This document shows, piece by piece, positions 50,654 through 59,889 of a stretch of DNA of 64,000 bases. The stretch comes from Edaphobacter sp. 4G125 (GTDB taxonomy: Bacteria > Acidobacteriota > Terriglobia > Terriglobales > Acidobacteriaceae): NCBI RefSeq assembly GCF_014274685.1, contig NZ_CP060393.1:1423501-1487500 (forward strand), read 5' to 3'. The position numbers were made by a program, and so were the translations under genes. Each line of letters begins with the position of its first letter. Positions within the stretch are counted from its first letter, which is position 1. The notes under the pieces are model-generated. The model was not told the DNA's origin. It searched no databases and was given only the letters and a program-made list of their open reading frames with translations.

Positions 50654-52032
50654 AGTTGACGTTAGGCCAGATTGCTGACTGGATTCATGCCGAGGGTGAT
50701 TTCGATACCTCCGCCGAAGCTCTGGGATATGCCATCGACTCGCGGACCATCGGTGCTGGCGAGCTTTTCTTTGCCGTAAAAGGCGAACGGTTTGATGGCC
50801 ACGACTTCGTCGCTTCTGCGCTCGCTGACGGAGCAGTCGCGGCCGTTGTAAGCAATGGATGGCTAGTCCCGGCAGAGGTCGACGAAACAAAGCTGCTGCG
50901 TGTGGCTGCTGACTGCGAAGACTGCGTACTGAATGCCTTGCAGCGGCTAGCCCATGCTGTGCGCAAAGATTGGGGCGGCCGTGTTATTGGTGTCACCGGT
51001 TCTGCTGGAAAGACCACTACGAAGGAAGCGGTCGCCCAGGTGCTCAGTGCGCGCTTTCATGTGCTGAAGTCGGCCGGGAATCTGAATAATGCCTTTGGCG
51101 TGCCGTTGCAGCTGTTGCGACTTGAGCGGGAGCATGAGGTCGCCGTGATTGAGATGGGGATGAATCATGCGGGTGAGATCGCGGCACTCGCGAAGATTGC
51201 TGAACCCAATTGGGCCGTGGTTTCCAATGTCGCTCCTGTCCACATTGAATTTTTCCCTGATGGCCTCGCTGGAATTGCTCGGGCAAAGTACGAGCTGGTT
51301 GAATCGCTTCCTCCCGACGGTATCGCCATCCTGAATGCCGATGATCCCAACGTGAAGGAGTTTGGTCGTGGCATGGGGAATCGCGCCATCTTCTACGGTC
51401 TCAGCCAAACCGCGCAGGTTCGTGCCGAGAAGATCGAAGTAGCAGGCATAGAAGGAGTGCGTTTTGAGGCTGTCGTCCACGGCGAGCGGGCTGTAGTACG
51501 GCTTCGCCTTTTGGGGCGCCACAACGTATTAAATGCTCTGGCGGCAATTGCTGCTGGCGTGCAAAGCGGAATCCCGCTCGGTGAATGTGCGGCAGCGATT
51601 GCAGAGCTTCATCCTGCCGACAAGCGCGGCGAGATACTGTCATGGCACGGCGCGACCTTGATTAATGACTCCTATAACTCCAATCCGCGCGCTCTCGACG
51701 CGATGGTTGATGCACTGATGGCGATGCCGGCAGAGCGCCACATCGTGATCGCAGGAGAGATGCTGGAGCTGGGCTCCGAGTCGGAGTCACTTCATCGGGC
51801 GTGCGGAACGCGGATGGCCGAACGCGGCGTCTCAAAGGTCCTGGGAATTCGAGGGGCCGCTGCTGCGCTGGTCGGGGGTACTGTTGAGGCTGGTGGAGAT
51901 GCCACTTTCCTTGCGACTCCGGAAGAGGCTGGCACGTGGATGCGCTCGAACCTGCGCGCCGGAGATGCCGTTCTGCTCAAAGCCTCTCGTGGAGTGCGTC
52001 TGGAGAAGGCGCTTGCCGAACTTGGAGATTGA
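50650..52032 (+). CDS. murF: UDP-MurNAc-tripeptide:D-Ala-D-Ala ligase MurF
   Basis: The 460-residue protein has GYAIDSRTIGAGELFFAVKGERFDGHDFV, ATP loop VIGVTGSAGKTTTKEAVAQVL, AVIEMGMNHAGEIAALAKIAEPNWAVVSNVAPVHIEFF and LINDSYNSNPRALDAMVDAL, all Mur ligase/MurF blocks. It adds D-Ala-D-Ala to complete the pentapeptide. AAGGAG inside the murE end precedes the overlapping ATG, so the two are translationally coupled. Confidence 0.95.
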   Translation: MKLTLGQIADWIHAEGDFDTSAEALGYAIDSRTIGAGELFFAVKGERFDGHDFVASALADGAVAAVVSNGWLVPAEVDETKLLRVAADCEDCVLNALQRLAHAVRKDWGGRVIGVTGSAGKTTTKEAVAQVLSARFHVLKSAGNLNNAFGVPLQLLRLEREHEVAVIEMGMNHAGEIAALAKIAEPNWAVVSNVAPVHIEFFPDGLAGIARAKYELVESLPPDGIAILNADDPNVKEFGRGMGNRAIFYGLSQTAQVRAEKIEVAGIEGVRFEAVVHGERAVVRLRLLGRHNVLNALAAIAAGVQSGIPLGECAAAIAELHPADKRGEILSWHGATLINDSYNSNPRALDAMVDALMAMPAERHIVIAGEMLELGSESESLHRACGTRMAERGVSKVLGIRGAAAALVGGTVEAGGDATFLATPEEAGTWMRSNLRAGDAVLLKASRGVRLEKALAELGD

Positions 52033-52176
52033 GCCGGTGGAATGAAACTTGGTTCGGGGTGGAAAATCCTGAGGAAACAGGCGAAGTTAGCCTGTTAATA
52101 TACCTCTAGCCTTGCGCTTGGTGCGTTGGCGATTTTATGTAGCTATTCTTGCGGATCTCACTCGAAGGCGGACGTT

Positions 52177-53313
52177 TTGCTCTATTGGCTGCTGTATCAG
52201 AAGCTCTTTCCATACTTTCGCCTGTTTCGCATCTTTCGTTATCTGACGTTTCGCACGGTCTTTGCCAGTCTGACGGCGCTCCTGATTGGCCTGCTGATTG
52301 GGCCGTACGTCATTGAGCGACTGCGCGAGTTCCAGATCGGCCAATATATCCGCGAAGAAGGGCCGCAGTCCCATCAGAAGAAGAGCGGCACGCCGACCAT
52401 GGGCGGCGTGCTCATCTGCATCTCGATCCTTGTGCCCACGTTGCTCTGGTCTGATCTGTCGAATCCTTTCGTATGGCTGGTGATGCTCTCGACGCTTGCC
52501 TTTGGCGCCATTGGGTTTGCGGACGATTACATCAAAGTGGTGCACCGCAGGAACCTGGGTCTTACCGCTCGCGCAAAGCTCGGTCTACAGCTTCTGGCCA
52601 GCGCTGGGGTCGCGGTTGCTCTGTTGCAGCTCCAGGCTCACGGCAGCTACTCCACTCGCCTGCTGTTTCCTTTTCTCAAGCACTTCCGGCCCGATCTCGT
52701 ATGGGAGTCACTCGGCCATATTCCGCATCTTCACTGGCTGGCGTTTATCCCGTTCGTCCTCTTCGTGATGATCGTGATCGCAGGCTCCAGCAATGCTGTG
52801 AACCTTACCGATGGACTCGATGGGTTGGCGATAGGCTGTACGATCATCGCAGCCGCCGCTTTAACGGTGCTCACCTATGTCAGCGGCCATGTTGTCTTCG
52901 CCGATTACCTCGAGCTACAGCGCATGCCTCTTGTCAGCGAACTGACCATCTTCTGCGGGGCCATGGTCGGAGCGAGTATAGGCTTCCTTTGGTACAACGC
53001 ACATCCGGCGGAGATCTTCATGGGCGACGTTGGATCGCTCGCTCTGGGAGGTGCGATTGGCACAGTTGCTGTCGCGATTAAGCAGGAGCTGCTGCTGCCG
53101 TTCATCGGCGGAGTATTCATTCTCGAAGCTCTCAGCGTGATGCTTCAGGTTGGAAGCTATAAGCTGCGCAATGGAAAGCGCATCTTCAAGATGGCTCCGC
53201 TGCATCATCACTTCGAGCTTCTTGGATGGTCCGAATCGAAGGTGATCGCGCGGTTCTGGATTCTAGCGCTGATCTTTGCTTTGCTGGCGCTTACTACGTT
53301 GAAGCTGCGTTAA
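52177..53313 (+). CDS. mraY: Phospho-MurNAc-pentapeptide transferase MraY (TTG start)
   Basis: The protein (378 residues) begins [27 protein letters not shown], the standard MraY N-terminus, directly at TTG 52177 with AAGGCGG upstream; a longer TTG frame from 52126 adds unrelated residues. About ten membrane helices and the signatures [40 protein letters not shown] and [15 protein letters not shown] (with the catalytic Asp and His residues) are visible. It moves phospho-MurNAc-pentapeptide onto undecaprenyl phosphate, giving lipid I. The 144 bases from the murF stop carry no other gene. Confidence 0.95.
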   Translation: MLYWLLYQKLFPYFRLFRIFRYLTFRTVFASLTALLIGLLIGPYVIERLREFQIGQYIREEGPQSHQKKSGTPTMGGVLICISILVPTLLWSDLSNPFVWLVMLSTLAFGAIGFADDYIKVVHRRNLGLTARAKLGLQLLASAGVAVALLQLQAHGSYSTRLLFPFLKHFRPDLVWESLGHIPHLHWLAFIPFVLFVMIVIAGSSNAVNLTDGLDGLAIGCTIIAAAALTVLTYVSGHVVFADYLELQRMPLVSELTIFCGAMVGASIGFLWYNAHPAEIFMGDVGSLALGGAIGTVAVAIKQELLLPFIGGVFILEALSVMLQVGSYKLRNGKRIFKMAPLHHHFELLGWSESKVIARFWILALIFALLALTTLKLR

Positions 53314-53326
53314 TGGGTGTGGTCTG

Positions 53327-54691
53327 ATGGAAGCCATGGAACTGAAGAATAAGCGCGTCTTAGTGGTGGGATTAGGGAAGTCGGGCATTGCCGCGGCGAT
53401 GTTTCTGCGTCAGCAGGGAGCACAGGTTACAGTCAGCGATGCTCGTAGCGCGACGGCGCTTGCGAAGGAGATTCCTGCGTTGCTTGATGCAGGCATCATG
53501 GTCGAAGCCGGTGGGCATGGTCTGTTGACCTTTCGCCGCCAGGACCTGATTGTCATCTCTCCCGGCGTGCCGCTCGATACACCCGAGGTGAAGCAGGTGA
53601 TCGGTTACGGGATGCCGGTCATTGGCGAGCTTGAGCTTGCCAGCCGCTTCCTTAAGGGGCGGATCGTCGCGATTACCGGCTCGAATGGCAAGACGACCAC
53701 GACTACATTGATCGGCAAAATCCTTGCAGAGGCACAGCTTCTTACGCTGGTCGGCGGAAACATTGGGACGCCCGTAATTGACCTGATTCCTAAGAGCACT
53801 GACGAGACGATCGATGTACTCGAGGTTTCGAGCTTCCAGTTGGAGACGATTGAGCAGTTCCGTCCCTGGATTGCAGTTGTGCTTAATATCACGCCCGATC
53901 ATCTGGATCGGCATGGCAGCTTTGAGAACTATGCGGCCATGAAGACTCGTATTACTGAGTTGCAACAGGCGGATGATTTTCTGATCCTGAACGCCGAGGA
54001 TAAACCGACACAGATGGTTGCGGTCAAGACTAAGGCGCAGATCTTCTGGTTTTCTCCGCGTAGACCCATCAAGCAAGGGGCGTTTGTCCACGGTGAGAGC
54101 ATCGTTTTCATCCCGCGTGAGGGCGCTAAAGCGGAGCCGATCATGCCGGTTGCGGAGATTCCGCTCAAAGGCTCGCACAATGTGGAGAACGTTCTGGCAG
54201 CGGTCTGCGCAGCTCGGCTTGCCGGGGTTCCGGCGGAAAAGATCCGCAGCGCGGTCACCAGCTTCAAGGCCGTTGAGCACAGGTTGGAATTTGTCCGCTC
54301 CCTTCATGGCGTGGAGTACTTCAACGACTCTAAGGCAACCAATGTCGATGCGACCATGAAGGCAATCGCAGCTTTCCCAGGCGGAGTTCACCTCATACTC
54401 GGCGGTAAGGATAAGGATTCGGATTACACCTTGTTGGTCCCTCTACTGCGCGAGCGGGTCAAAGCTGTTTACACGATTGGTTCTGCGGCAGAAAAGATTG
54501 AGCGTCAGCTTCATGGAGTCGTGAAGATGGTGGAAGCTGGCACGATGGACGCCGCCGTGCGCGAGGCGCAGAAGGTGGCGGTTGCTGGCGATGTTGTGCT
54601 GTTGGCTCCGGCCTGCTCGAGTTTCGATCAGTTTGAGAACTATGAGCATCGCGGCCGGGTCTTTCGGCAGATTGTGCAGGAGTTGAGCTGA
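53327..54691 (+). CDS. murD: UDP-MurNAc-L-alanine:D-glutamate ligase MurD
   Basis: The 454-residue protein has an N-terminal nucleotide-binding half (RVLVVGLGKSGIAAAMFLRQQGA), ATP loop VAITGSNGKTTTTTLIGKIL, VLEVSSFQLETI, LNITPDHLDRHGSFENYAAMK, EYFNDSKATNVDATMKAI and LLAPACSSFDQFENYEHRG, typical MurD. It adds D-Glu to UDP-MurNAc-Ala. ATG 53327 and ATG 53336 are both possible. It lies 13 bases after mraY. Confidence 0.95.
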   Translation: MEAMELKNKRVLVVGLGKSGIAAAMFLRQQGAQVTVSDARSATALAKEIPALLDAGIMVEAGGHGLLTFRRQDLIVISPGVPLDTPEVKQVIGYGMPVIGELELASRFLKGRIVAITGSNGKTTTTTLIGKILAEAQLLTLVGGNIGTPVIDLIPKSTDETIDVLEVSSFQLETIEQFRPWIAVVLNITPDHLDRHGSFENYAAMKTRITELQQADDFLILNAEDKPTQMVAVKTKAQIFWFSPRRPIKQGAFVHGESIVFIPREGAKAEPIMPVAEIPLKGSHNVENVLAAVCAARLAGVPAEKIRSAVTSFKAVEHRLEFVRSLHGVEYFNDSKATNVDATMKAIAAFPGGVHLILGGKDKDSDYTLLVPLLRERVKAVYTIGSAAEKIERQLHGVVKMVEAGTMDAAVREAQKVAVAGDVVLLAPACSSFDQFENYEHRGRVFRQIVQELS

Positions 54692-54710
54692 AGTAGGGAA
54701 GTGAAGTGAG

Positions 54711-55802
54711 ATGGCGAAGAGGGTAGGGGTCGATAAATGGCTCTTTGGAGTGGTGCTGCTGCTGGTCCTGTTCGGACTGGTGACAGTCTTTTCTGCTTCG
54801 GCTGTGATGGCGAAGTCGACCTTCGGCAGTCCTTATTACTTCATGATCCGGCAGGGACTCTGGGCCATCTCGGGCCTGGTTGCGCTTACTCTGCTGATGC
54901 AGGTGGATTATCGCCGCTATAACAATTCCAAGTTCGTCTACACCGCCGTTGCAGTCACCATGGTGCTGTTGATCGGCGTCTTCGCGATGCGCGACTCGCA
55001 CAATACGCATCGTTGGTTCCGTTTCGGATTTGCGAGCTTTCAGCCCGCGGAGCTGGCCAAGCCGACACTGGTTCTGTTTCTTGCCTACTTCCTGCAGACG
55101 CGCATCCATAAGATGGATGACTGGAAGGGCACTGTTCTCAAGGCGGTGCTTCCTCCCATGATGTTTGTCGGGCTTATCCTCATGGAGCCTGACCTTGGCA
55201 CAGCTATCGTTTGCGCTGCGGTCACTGCGCTGATGCTCTATCTTGCCGGGATGCAGGTGAAGTATCTGGGCTTCGGTCTGCTCGCTTCGGCCCCGGTTCT
55301 TTATTACATGCTCTTTCGTGTGCCCTGGCGCAGGGCGCGCATGCTGGCCTTTGTGAATCCTGAGGCTGATCCACGTGGCACAGGGTTCCATATTTTGCAG
55401 TCGCTCATTGCGGTTGGAACGGGAGGGCTGCGTGGACTTGGGCTGATGGAAGGCAGGCAGAAGCTCTTCTATCTGCCGGAGCCGCACACCGACTTTATCT
55501 TCGCGAATATCTGCGAAGAGCTAGGACTCATCGGGGCGTTGTTGGTCATCGCTCTCTTTGTGTTCCTCGGCTATCGCGGTCTGCGCGCAGCGTATCTTTC
55601 GACCGATCCCTTTGCTCGATTCCTTGCTTTTGGCCTTACTACGACGGTACTGATCCAGGCGTTCTTCAATATGAGCGTCGTTGTTGCCCTGCTTCCTACG
55701 AAGGGAATCACGTTACCGTTCATCTCTTTCGGTGGGACCTCTTTATTTGTCATGCTCGCCTGCATGGGGGTCCTGCTGAACGTTACTCGTGAGATCGACT
55801 AA
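54711..55802 (+). CDS. ftsW: Septal peptidoglycan glycosyltransferase FtsW
   Basis: The 363-residue SEDS protein has about ten membrane helices and the core blocks SSPYYFMIRQ-like GSPYYFMIRQGLWAISG, HRWFRFGFASFQPAELAKP, MEPDLGTAIV, GTGFHILQSLIAVGTGGLRGLGL, LPEPHTDFIFANICEELGLIGALL and the final LPTKGITLPFISFGGTSL. It polymerises lipid II at the septum with FtsI. It overlaps murG by 14 bases, which suggests coupled translation. RodA is excluded by the genome position in the dcw cluster rather than by sequence alone. Confidence 0.93.
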   Translation: MAKRVGVDKWLFGVVLLLVLFGLVTVFSASAVMAKSTFGSPYYFMIRQGLWAISGLVALTLLMQVDYRRYNNSKFVYTAVAVTMVLLIGVFAMRDSHNTHRWFRFGFASFQPAELAKPTLVLFLAYFLQTRIHKMDDWKGTVLKAVLPPMMFVGLILMEPDLGTAIVCAAVTALMLYLAGMQVKYLGFGLLASAPVLYYMLFRVPWRRARMLAFVNPEADPRGTGFHILQSLIAVGTGGLRGLGLMEGRQKLFYLPEPHTDFIFANICEELGLIGALLVIALFVFLGYRGLRAAYLSTDPFARFLAFGLTTTVLIQAFFNMSVVVALLPTKGITLPFISFGGTSLFVMLACMGVLLNVTREID

Positions 55803-56886
55803 GGTGGCCGCTGGGCTGCGAGTTCTGATTGCAGGAGGCGGGACCGGCGGCCATGTCGTTCCCGCATTGGCAATTGCGCGGGAGTTGCGAGATGCACACG
55901 GCGCGGAGGTTCGGTTTGTGGGAACCGCTCGCGGGTTAGAGACGCGACTTGTTCCTGAGGCAGGTTTTCCGCTCGAGCTGATCAAGGTTGGTCAATTGAA
56001 GAATGTCAGTCTTGCGACCCGAGTACGGACCTTATTTGATCTTCCTCTTGGCATCCTGCGATGCGTCGGGCTGCTGCGAAGTTTTCGGCCCGATGTGGTG
56101 ATCGGGGTGGGTGGTTATGCTTCCGGTCCGGCGATGATGGCGGCGATCCTGTTGCGTGTGCCAACACTGGCCTTTGAGCCGAATGCGTTCCCTGGGTTGG
56201 CGAATCGCTTGGTTGGCAAGTACGTCAGCGCTGCTGCGGTGAATCTTACTGAAACAACGAAGTACTTCCACAACGCTCGTGTGACCGGAACTCCGGTACG
56301 GCCGGAGTTCTTTGCGATCCAGCCGAAGATACCAGGAGAGGGGAAACGGCTTCTGGTCTTCGGTGCGAGCCAGGGCGCGCGCGTGCTGAATGAGACGATG
56401 CCAAAGATCATGGAGCGTCTGTTTGAGGCGTTTCCTGATCTCACGGTGGTGCACCAGACCGGCGCTCGACATGCGGAGACGACCGTTGCGATTTATGAGC
56501 GCGAGAAGGTCGGCTTCGAACGCGTTCGAGTGACTCCTTATCTCGACGATATGGCGGCTCAGTTCGCTGCTGCCGACCTGATTCTGTGTCGCAGCGGGGC
56601 CAGCTCAGTCGCAGAGGTCGCGGCTGCAGGGCGGGCAGCGGTGCTGATTCCGTTTCCACAGGCGGCGGACGATCACCAGCGGAAGAATGCGGAAGCGTTT
56701 GTCGCTGCCGGAGCGGCGGAGCTGATCATCGAAGCCGAGCTTACTCCAGAGCGGTTGTTGCAGGTGCTCTCGGGGTTACTGGCCGACGACCGTCGGCGAG
56801 CAGAGATGGGGCAGCGAGCCAGAGCGCTGGCGCATCCAGATGCGGTTCGAGAGATTGCCGGAATGGCCGCCGACCTGGCTCGGTAA
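55789..56886 (+). CDS. murG: UDP-GlcNAc transferase MurG
   Basis: The 365-residue GT-B protein has VLIAGGGTGGHVVPALAIARELR at the N-terminus, VIGVGGYASGPAMMAAILLRVPTLAFEPNAFPGLANRL, VFGASQGARVLNETMP and LILCRSGASSVAEVAAAGRAAVLIPFPQAADDHQRKNAEAF. It adds GlcNAc to lipid I, giving lipid II. GTG 55789 overlaps ftsW; GTG 55804 is possible. This is the last dcw gene here: murC, ddl, ftsQ, ftsA and ftsZ do not follow. Confidence 0.95.
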   Translation: MRSTKVAAGLRVLIAGGGTGGHVVPALAIARELRDAHGAEVRFVGTARGLETRLVPEAGFPLELIKVGQLKNVSLATRVRTLFDLPLGILRCVGLLRSFRPDVVIGVGGYASGPAMMAAILLRVPTLAFEPNAFPGLANRLVGKYVSAAAVNLTETTKYFHNARVTGTPVRPEFFAIQPKIPGEGKRLLVFGASQGARVLNETMPKIMERLFEAFPDLTVVHQTGARHAETTVAIYEREKVGFERVRVTPYLDDMAAQFAAADLILCRSGASSVAEVAAAGRAAVLIPFPQAADDHQRKNAEAFVAAGAAELIIEAELTPERLLQVLSGLLADDRRRAEMGQRARALAHPDAVREIAGMAADLAR

Positions 56887-56890
56887 GGGA

Positions 56891-57099
56891 ACCCCTCCCC
56901 CGTCAAAAGTGCGCAAAGTATTCAAAATACACAAGTTAGGTTTGTACTTCAAGTGCTTTTGAGTGGCGATCGTGAGGTTGTGTGCCTTCTCTGAACCTCT
57001 TCTTTAAGTGTAGCGGGAAGGCGAGGGGTAATCTGCATTTCTCTAGTGGATTTATCTCGTTTACTTTGTGTTGGATACGGAATTGAGAGGCTTGACAAA
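56891..57099 (-). repeat. Composite dispersed repeat, copy C
   Basis: Read on the minus strand it goes from TTGTCAAGCC to GACGGGGGAGGGG, with ATGCAG, 20 bases, TACACT (forward coordinates 57007-57038), and GAATACTTTGCGC. It lies four bases after murG and points back towards it, so it cannot serve as a promoter for a downstream plus-strand gene. It fills about half of the 429-base gap. Confidence 0.65.
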
Positions 57100-57162
57100 T
57101 CTAGGAGATGTATTTTTGCATTTGGGGACTCTCGAAGGAAATCAGTCGCTTCACCCTTGGGC

Positions 57163-57263
57163 TCCGCTCCGGCCTTCGGCAGAGCGGAGGCCGCTTTCGC
57201 GGCGGCATTTATGGCACCCATTCGACTGCGCTCAGGGCAGGCTCTGAAGGCGTGCCCTTAACA
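57163..57263. repeat. REP-like hairpins in the murG-methyltransferase gap
   Basis: CTCCGCTC...GAGCGGAG and GCCGCTTTCGCGGC hairpins are followed by a stretch whose reverse complement begins TGTTAAGGGCACGCCTTCAG, resembling the outer half of the REP unit beside the RAYT gene (4887-4914). The segment also contains CATTCGACTGCGCTCAGGG, seen in modified form at 61504-61523. Confidence 0.5.
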
Positions 57264-57315
57264 GTTCGATTTCAATCAGCCAAGGCATACGATCAGCAAC
57301 TGAGATGATGAAGGC

Positions 57316-57924
57316 ATGGCATTGAGTATTCAAGAGCAGTTTGGGCATATTGATATTTACGTTTTCGATCAGATTCTGCGAGGAAATATCGCACCTGGAA
57401 TGCGTGTTCTTGACGCTGGATGCGGATATGGTCGCAATCTGGTCCATCTACTGCGCGAAGGTTGCGAGATCTTTGCAATCGATCTGGACCGCGATGGTGT
57501 GGAGCACGTAAGACGGCTTTCCGCTTCGCTGGGAACCGGGCTTCCAGTAGAAAATTTTCAAATTGCTCCCATTGAACAGATACCCTTTCCAGATGCTTTT
57601 GCCGATGTTGTGATCTGTAACTCGGTACTTCACTTCGCTCGAGATGAGGAGCATTTCAGGGCGATGCTGGCGGAGTTATGGCGAGTTCTAAGACCTGGAG
57701 GAATGCTGTTCTGCCGCCTGGGCTCGAGGATTGGCATGGAGTTCGAGCGAGTACGGGGAGGTCGGTTTTTGGTGGGAGACGGTTCGGAGTGGTTCCTGGC
57801 AGATGAGGAAATGCTGATGGAACTCACGGAAGAGATGAACAGCGTACTTGTGGACCCATTGAAGACCACGATCGTACAAGACTACCGCTGCATGACGACC
57901 TGGGTTCAAAGGAAACAGCGCTAG
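57316..57924 (+). CDS. Class I SAM-dependent methyltransferase (type 11)
   Basis: The 202-residue protein has MRVLDAGCGYGRNLVHLLREGCEIFAIDLD (SAM motif I and acidic loop), IEQIPFPDAFADVVICNSVLHFA and LAELWRVLRPGGMLFCRLGSRI, the standard type 11 set. The substrate is unknown. It is a single gene between two repeat- or unknown-rich regions. The 124 bases after it hold nothing clear. Confidence 0.85.
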   Translation: MALSIQEQFGHIDIYVFDQILRGNIAPGMRVLDAGCGYGRNLVHLLREGCEIFAIDLDRDGVEHVRRLSASLGTGLPVENFQIAPIEQIPFPDAFADVVICNSVLHFARDEEHFRAMLAELWRVLRPGGMLFCRLGSRIGMEFERVRGGRFLVGDGSEWFLADEEMLMELTEEMNSVLVDPLKTTIVQDYRCMTTWVQRKQR

Positions 57925-58048
57925 ATGTCTCTGCTTTAGTCATCACAAGGGCGTTTTAAGGGACTCGGCGGAAAAAGAATCAATAAGGGTGGTGGTCGGT
58001 GGGGATTCAGGTCATTTAATAGGGCTGCGCAGACGCCGTCTGACTGGT

Positions 58049-59287
58049 TTAGTAGGGGATAAAATTGCCCGCATTTGGATCTGGATAGCGGAGCCTGTCA
58101 TTTTGTGCGATGCCTCGTTGCAGTTCAGCCCTGATCTCGGGAGTATCGGGGAGGATGAGGCAGCGCTCAAGATTTAATGGCTCCGGCTTCTTTTCGCCAT
58201 GCATTGACAGAAGCAGGAAATGCTCTCCAGGAGTGAGGGGCGTCTCAATTTTCAATGGTGTGTATTCAAATTGACCGTAGTACCTGAAGGTACTAGTTAT
58301 TACATCGATAGATTCGCCGGGGTTATATTCGGCAGAGCCTTTGAGAACGCTGTCTAGGCGCACGGTAGCTTTCTCATCCACCTCAATTAGTCGCTGCTCC
58401 TGAGATTCCCTTAAGGAAGTTACGCTGAATATCTGATCCGCTTCGCGACCGCGAGCGAAAATTGGAACACGGCACTCGACAGGAAGCACAGTTACCTTGG
58501 AGTTCACTTGATTTGCTGATCCAGGACGGTCGTCATAGAGATGCCAGCCTTCGGATGCGGGATAGATGTCCTCAAGATAGCGGCAGGGCATGAAATTCGT
58601 GAGGCAGGATAGATTGAAGGTAGTCAGCCAACGTATCTCCGATTCGGGAGCGTCCGGAACGAACGATACCCTTACCATGTTGCAAAAGGAGCAGCCTCCG
58701 GGACGGTTGTACGTATAGTACGGATGTTTGGCTAGCTGGTCGCTATAGGTGAGGAGATACTCGTCCGAGCTTAGGCGACTCGCGGCATGGCTGGTGGCGA
58801 TGAGCGCGTATCCGTCATTCACGTGAAAAGAGGGAACCTGGTAGCTGAAGACAGCGCTCTTTCGCGCGACGATGGCGTCCTGAACGACGAAGGTCGTTCT
58901 CAATGTCGCAGGTCTGCTGGCGAGGAAACTGAAAGGAGTAAAGATGCGTGAGGCTGCTAGGACAATAGAGCTATTCTCCCACGCTCCATGAGGTAGTCGC
59001 TGTGCCATTCTTATCTCAGGACTCTGCAACTCGATGGTGTAGCGACAGAAAGAGGCGTTGCAGTCGCCCTGATAGTGTCCGTACTTACCCCATTTACGAG
59101 TGAGGTTTTCTGCTTCGGGCCACTTGGTTTGGCGGAGCTTTAGAGCTTGGAAATCGGCCATCATGTGCTCCGCCTGCCGCCTGAAGAGGTAGGTTTGAAT
59201 GCGGAGAATGGCCGCAAGGAGAAGGAAAAGGACGATCACCGTTATGGCTGCGCGGCGAAGTATACGAACTGTAGTGGCCCATTTCAT
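58049..59287 (-). CDS. Membrane-anchored hypothetical protein
   Basis: The 412-residue product starts with one membrane helix (RRAAITVIVLFLLLAAILRIQTYLF), followed by an extracytoplasmic domain with many Cys (GDCNASFCRYTIEL, RPGGCSFCNM, LSCLTNFMPCRYL). The segment KWGKYGHYQGDCNASFC recalls unnamed acidobacterial proteins that I have no function for. ATG 59287 is used because the helix follows directly; ATG 59326 is an alternative and neither has a strong ribosome binding site. A C-terminal strand-rich region (PGESIDVITSTF...GEHFLLLSMHGE) may be Ig-like. Confidence 0.65.
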   Translation of the reverse strand: MKWATTVRILRRAAITVIVLFLLLAAILRIQTYLFRRQAEHMMADFQALKLRQTKWPEAENLTRKWGKYGHYQGDCNASFCRYTIELQSPEIRMAQRLPHGAWENSSIVLAASRIFTPFSFLASRPATLRTTFVVQDAIVARKSAVFSYQVPSFHVNDGYALIATSHAASRLSSDEYLLTYSDQLAKHPYYTYNRPGGCSFCNMVRVSFVPDAPESEIRWLTTFNLSCLTNFMPCRYLEDIYPASEGWHLYDDRPGSANQVNSKVTVLPVECRVPIFARGREADQIFSVTSLRESQEQRLIEVDEKATVRLDSVLKGSAEYNPGESIDVITSTFRYYGQFEYTPLKIETPLTPGEHFLLLSMHGEKKPEPLNLERCLILPDTPEIRAELQRGIAQNDRLRYPDPNAGNFIPY

Positions 59288-59590
59288 TGCGTTATCTAAG
59301 ATCACACAATTGTTTCCTATCCGCATTAGAAAATATCGGATGGCGAGTTCAGCTTCGATATGCCGAGTTCACAGAGGCAGTGTGCGGTTCGCATCCCTGT
59401 CGGATCACGAGCGTATCGTCGGGAATCCGGAAGTTTCAAACTGATCGTAAGCACCGCGCCAGCCAAAGGCAGAGATTAGTCCCTTAAAGTCGGCTTGTGG
59501 GAAGTAACGAAGCAAGTTTCTCTCCATTCAGGGGTGCTCGATCAATCGATGTCAAAACCTGACCCTTTAGAGCGGAGCGAGCAAAGCGCC

Positions 59591-59735
59591 GCAGATCCTT
59601 CGACTTCGTTTGGCGTGCTCCAAACTCCGCTCAAGATGACACTTTGATCGTGCCAGGAATTTCTGGGACGGACAGGAGAATTAGAAATACAGGGATCCTT
59701 CGTCCTTCGGTTTATACCTCAGTCCTCAGAATGAC
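59591..59735 (-). repeat. Two GTCAT...TGAG-type repeats in tandem
   Basis: On the minus strand GTCATCTTGAGCGGAG...GAAGGATCTGCGGC (59591-59640) and GTCATTCTGAGGACTGAG...GAAGGATCCC (59692-59735) lie 51 bases apart. They sit in the roughly 600-base gap 59288-59889, in which I see no gene. Confidence 0.6.
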
Positions 59736-59889
59736 GGCGAGGTAGTGGAAACGGCGCACGGTAAGAACGTAAACAGCAGATTCCTCCGCTTTCTGCCCCA
59801 GCGAGTAAACTCGCCGGGGACCTGTTCTCGATGGAATGACAACGAGAGAGAAATTGTCGGAAAAGCTTGTGCAATTTTTTTGACGAAAC

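Noticed and set aside
54459..55487. A 342-codon minus-strand frame over murD and ftsW
   Set aside because: Composition (His/Gln/Arg-rich) is typical of an antisense shadow; it spans two real genes.
59380..59410. GGTTCGCATCC, reminiscent of a tRNA T-arm
   Set aside because: No T-stem pairing, acceptor stem or anticodon arm could be built around it.
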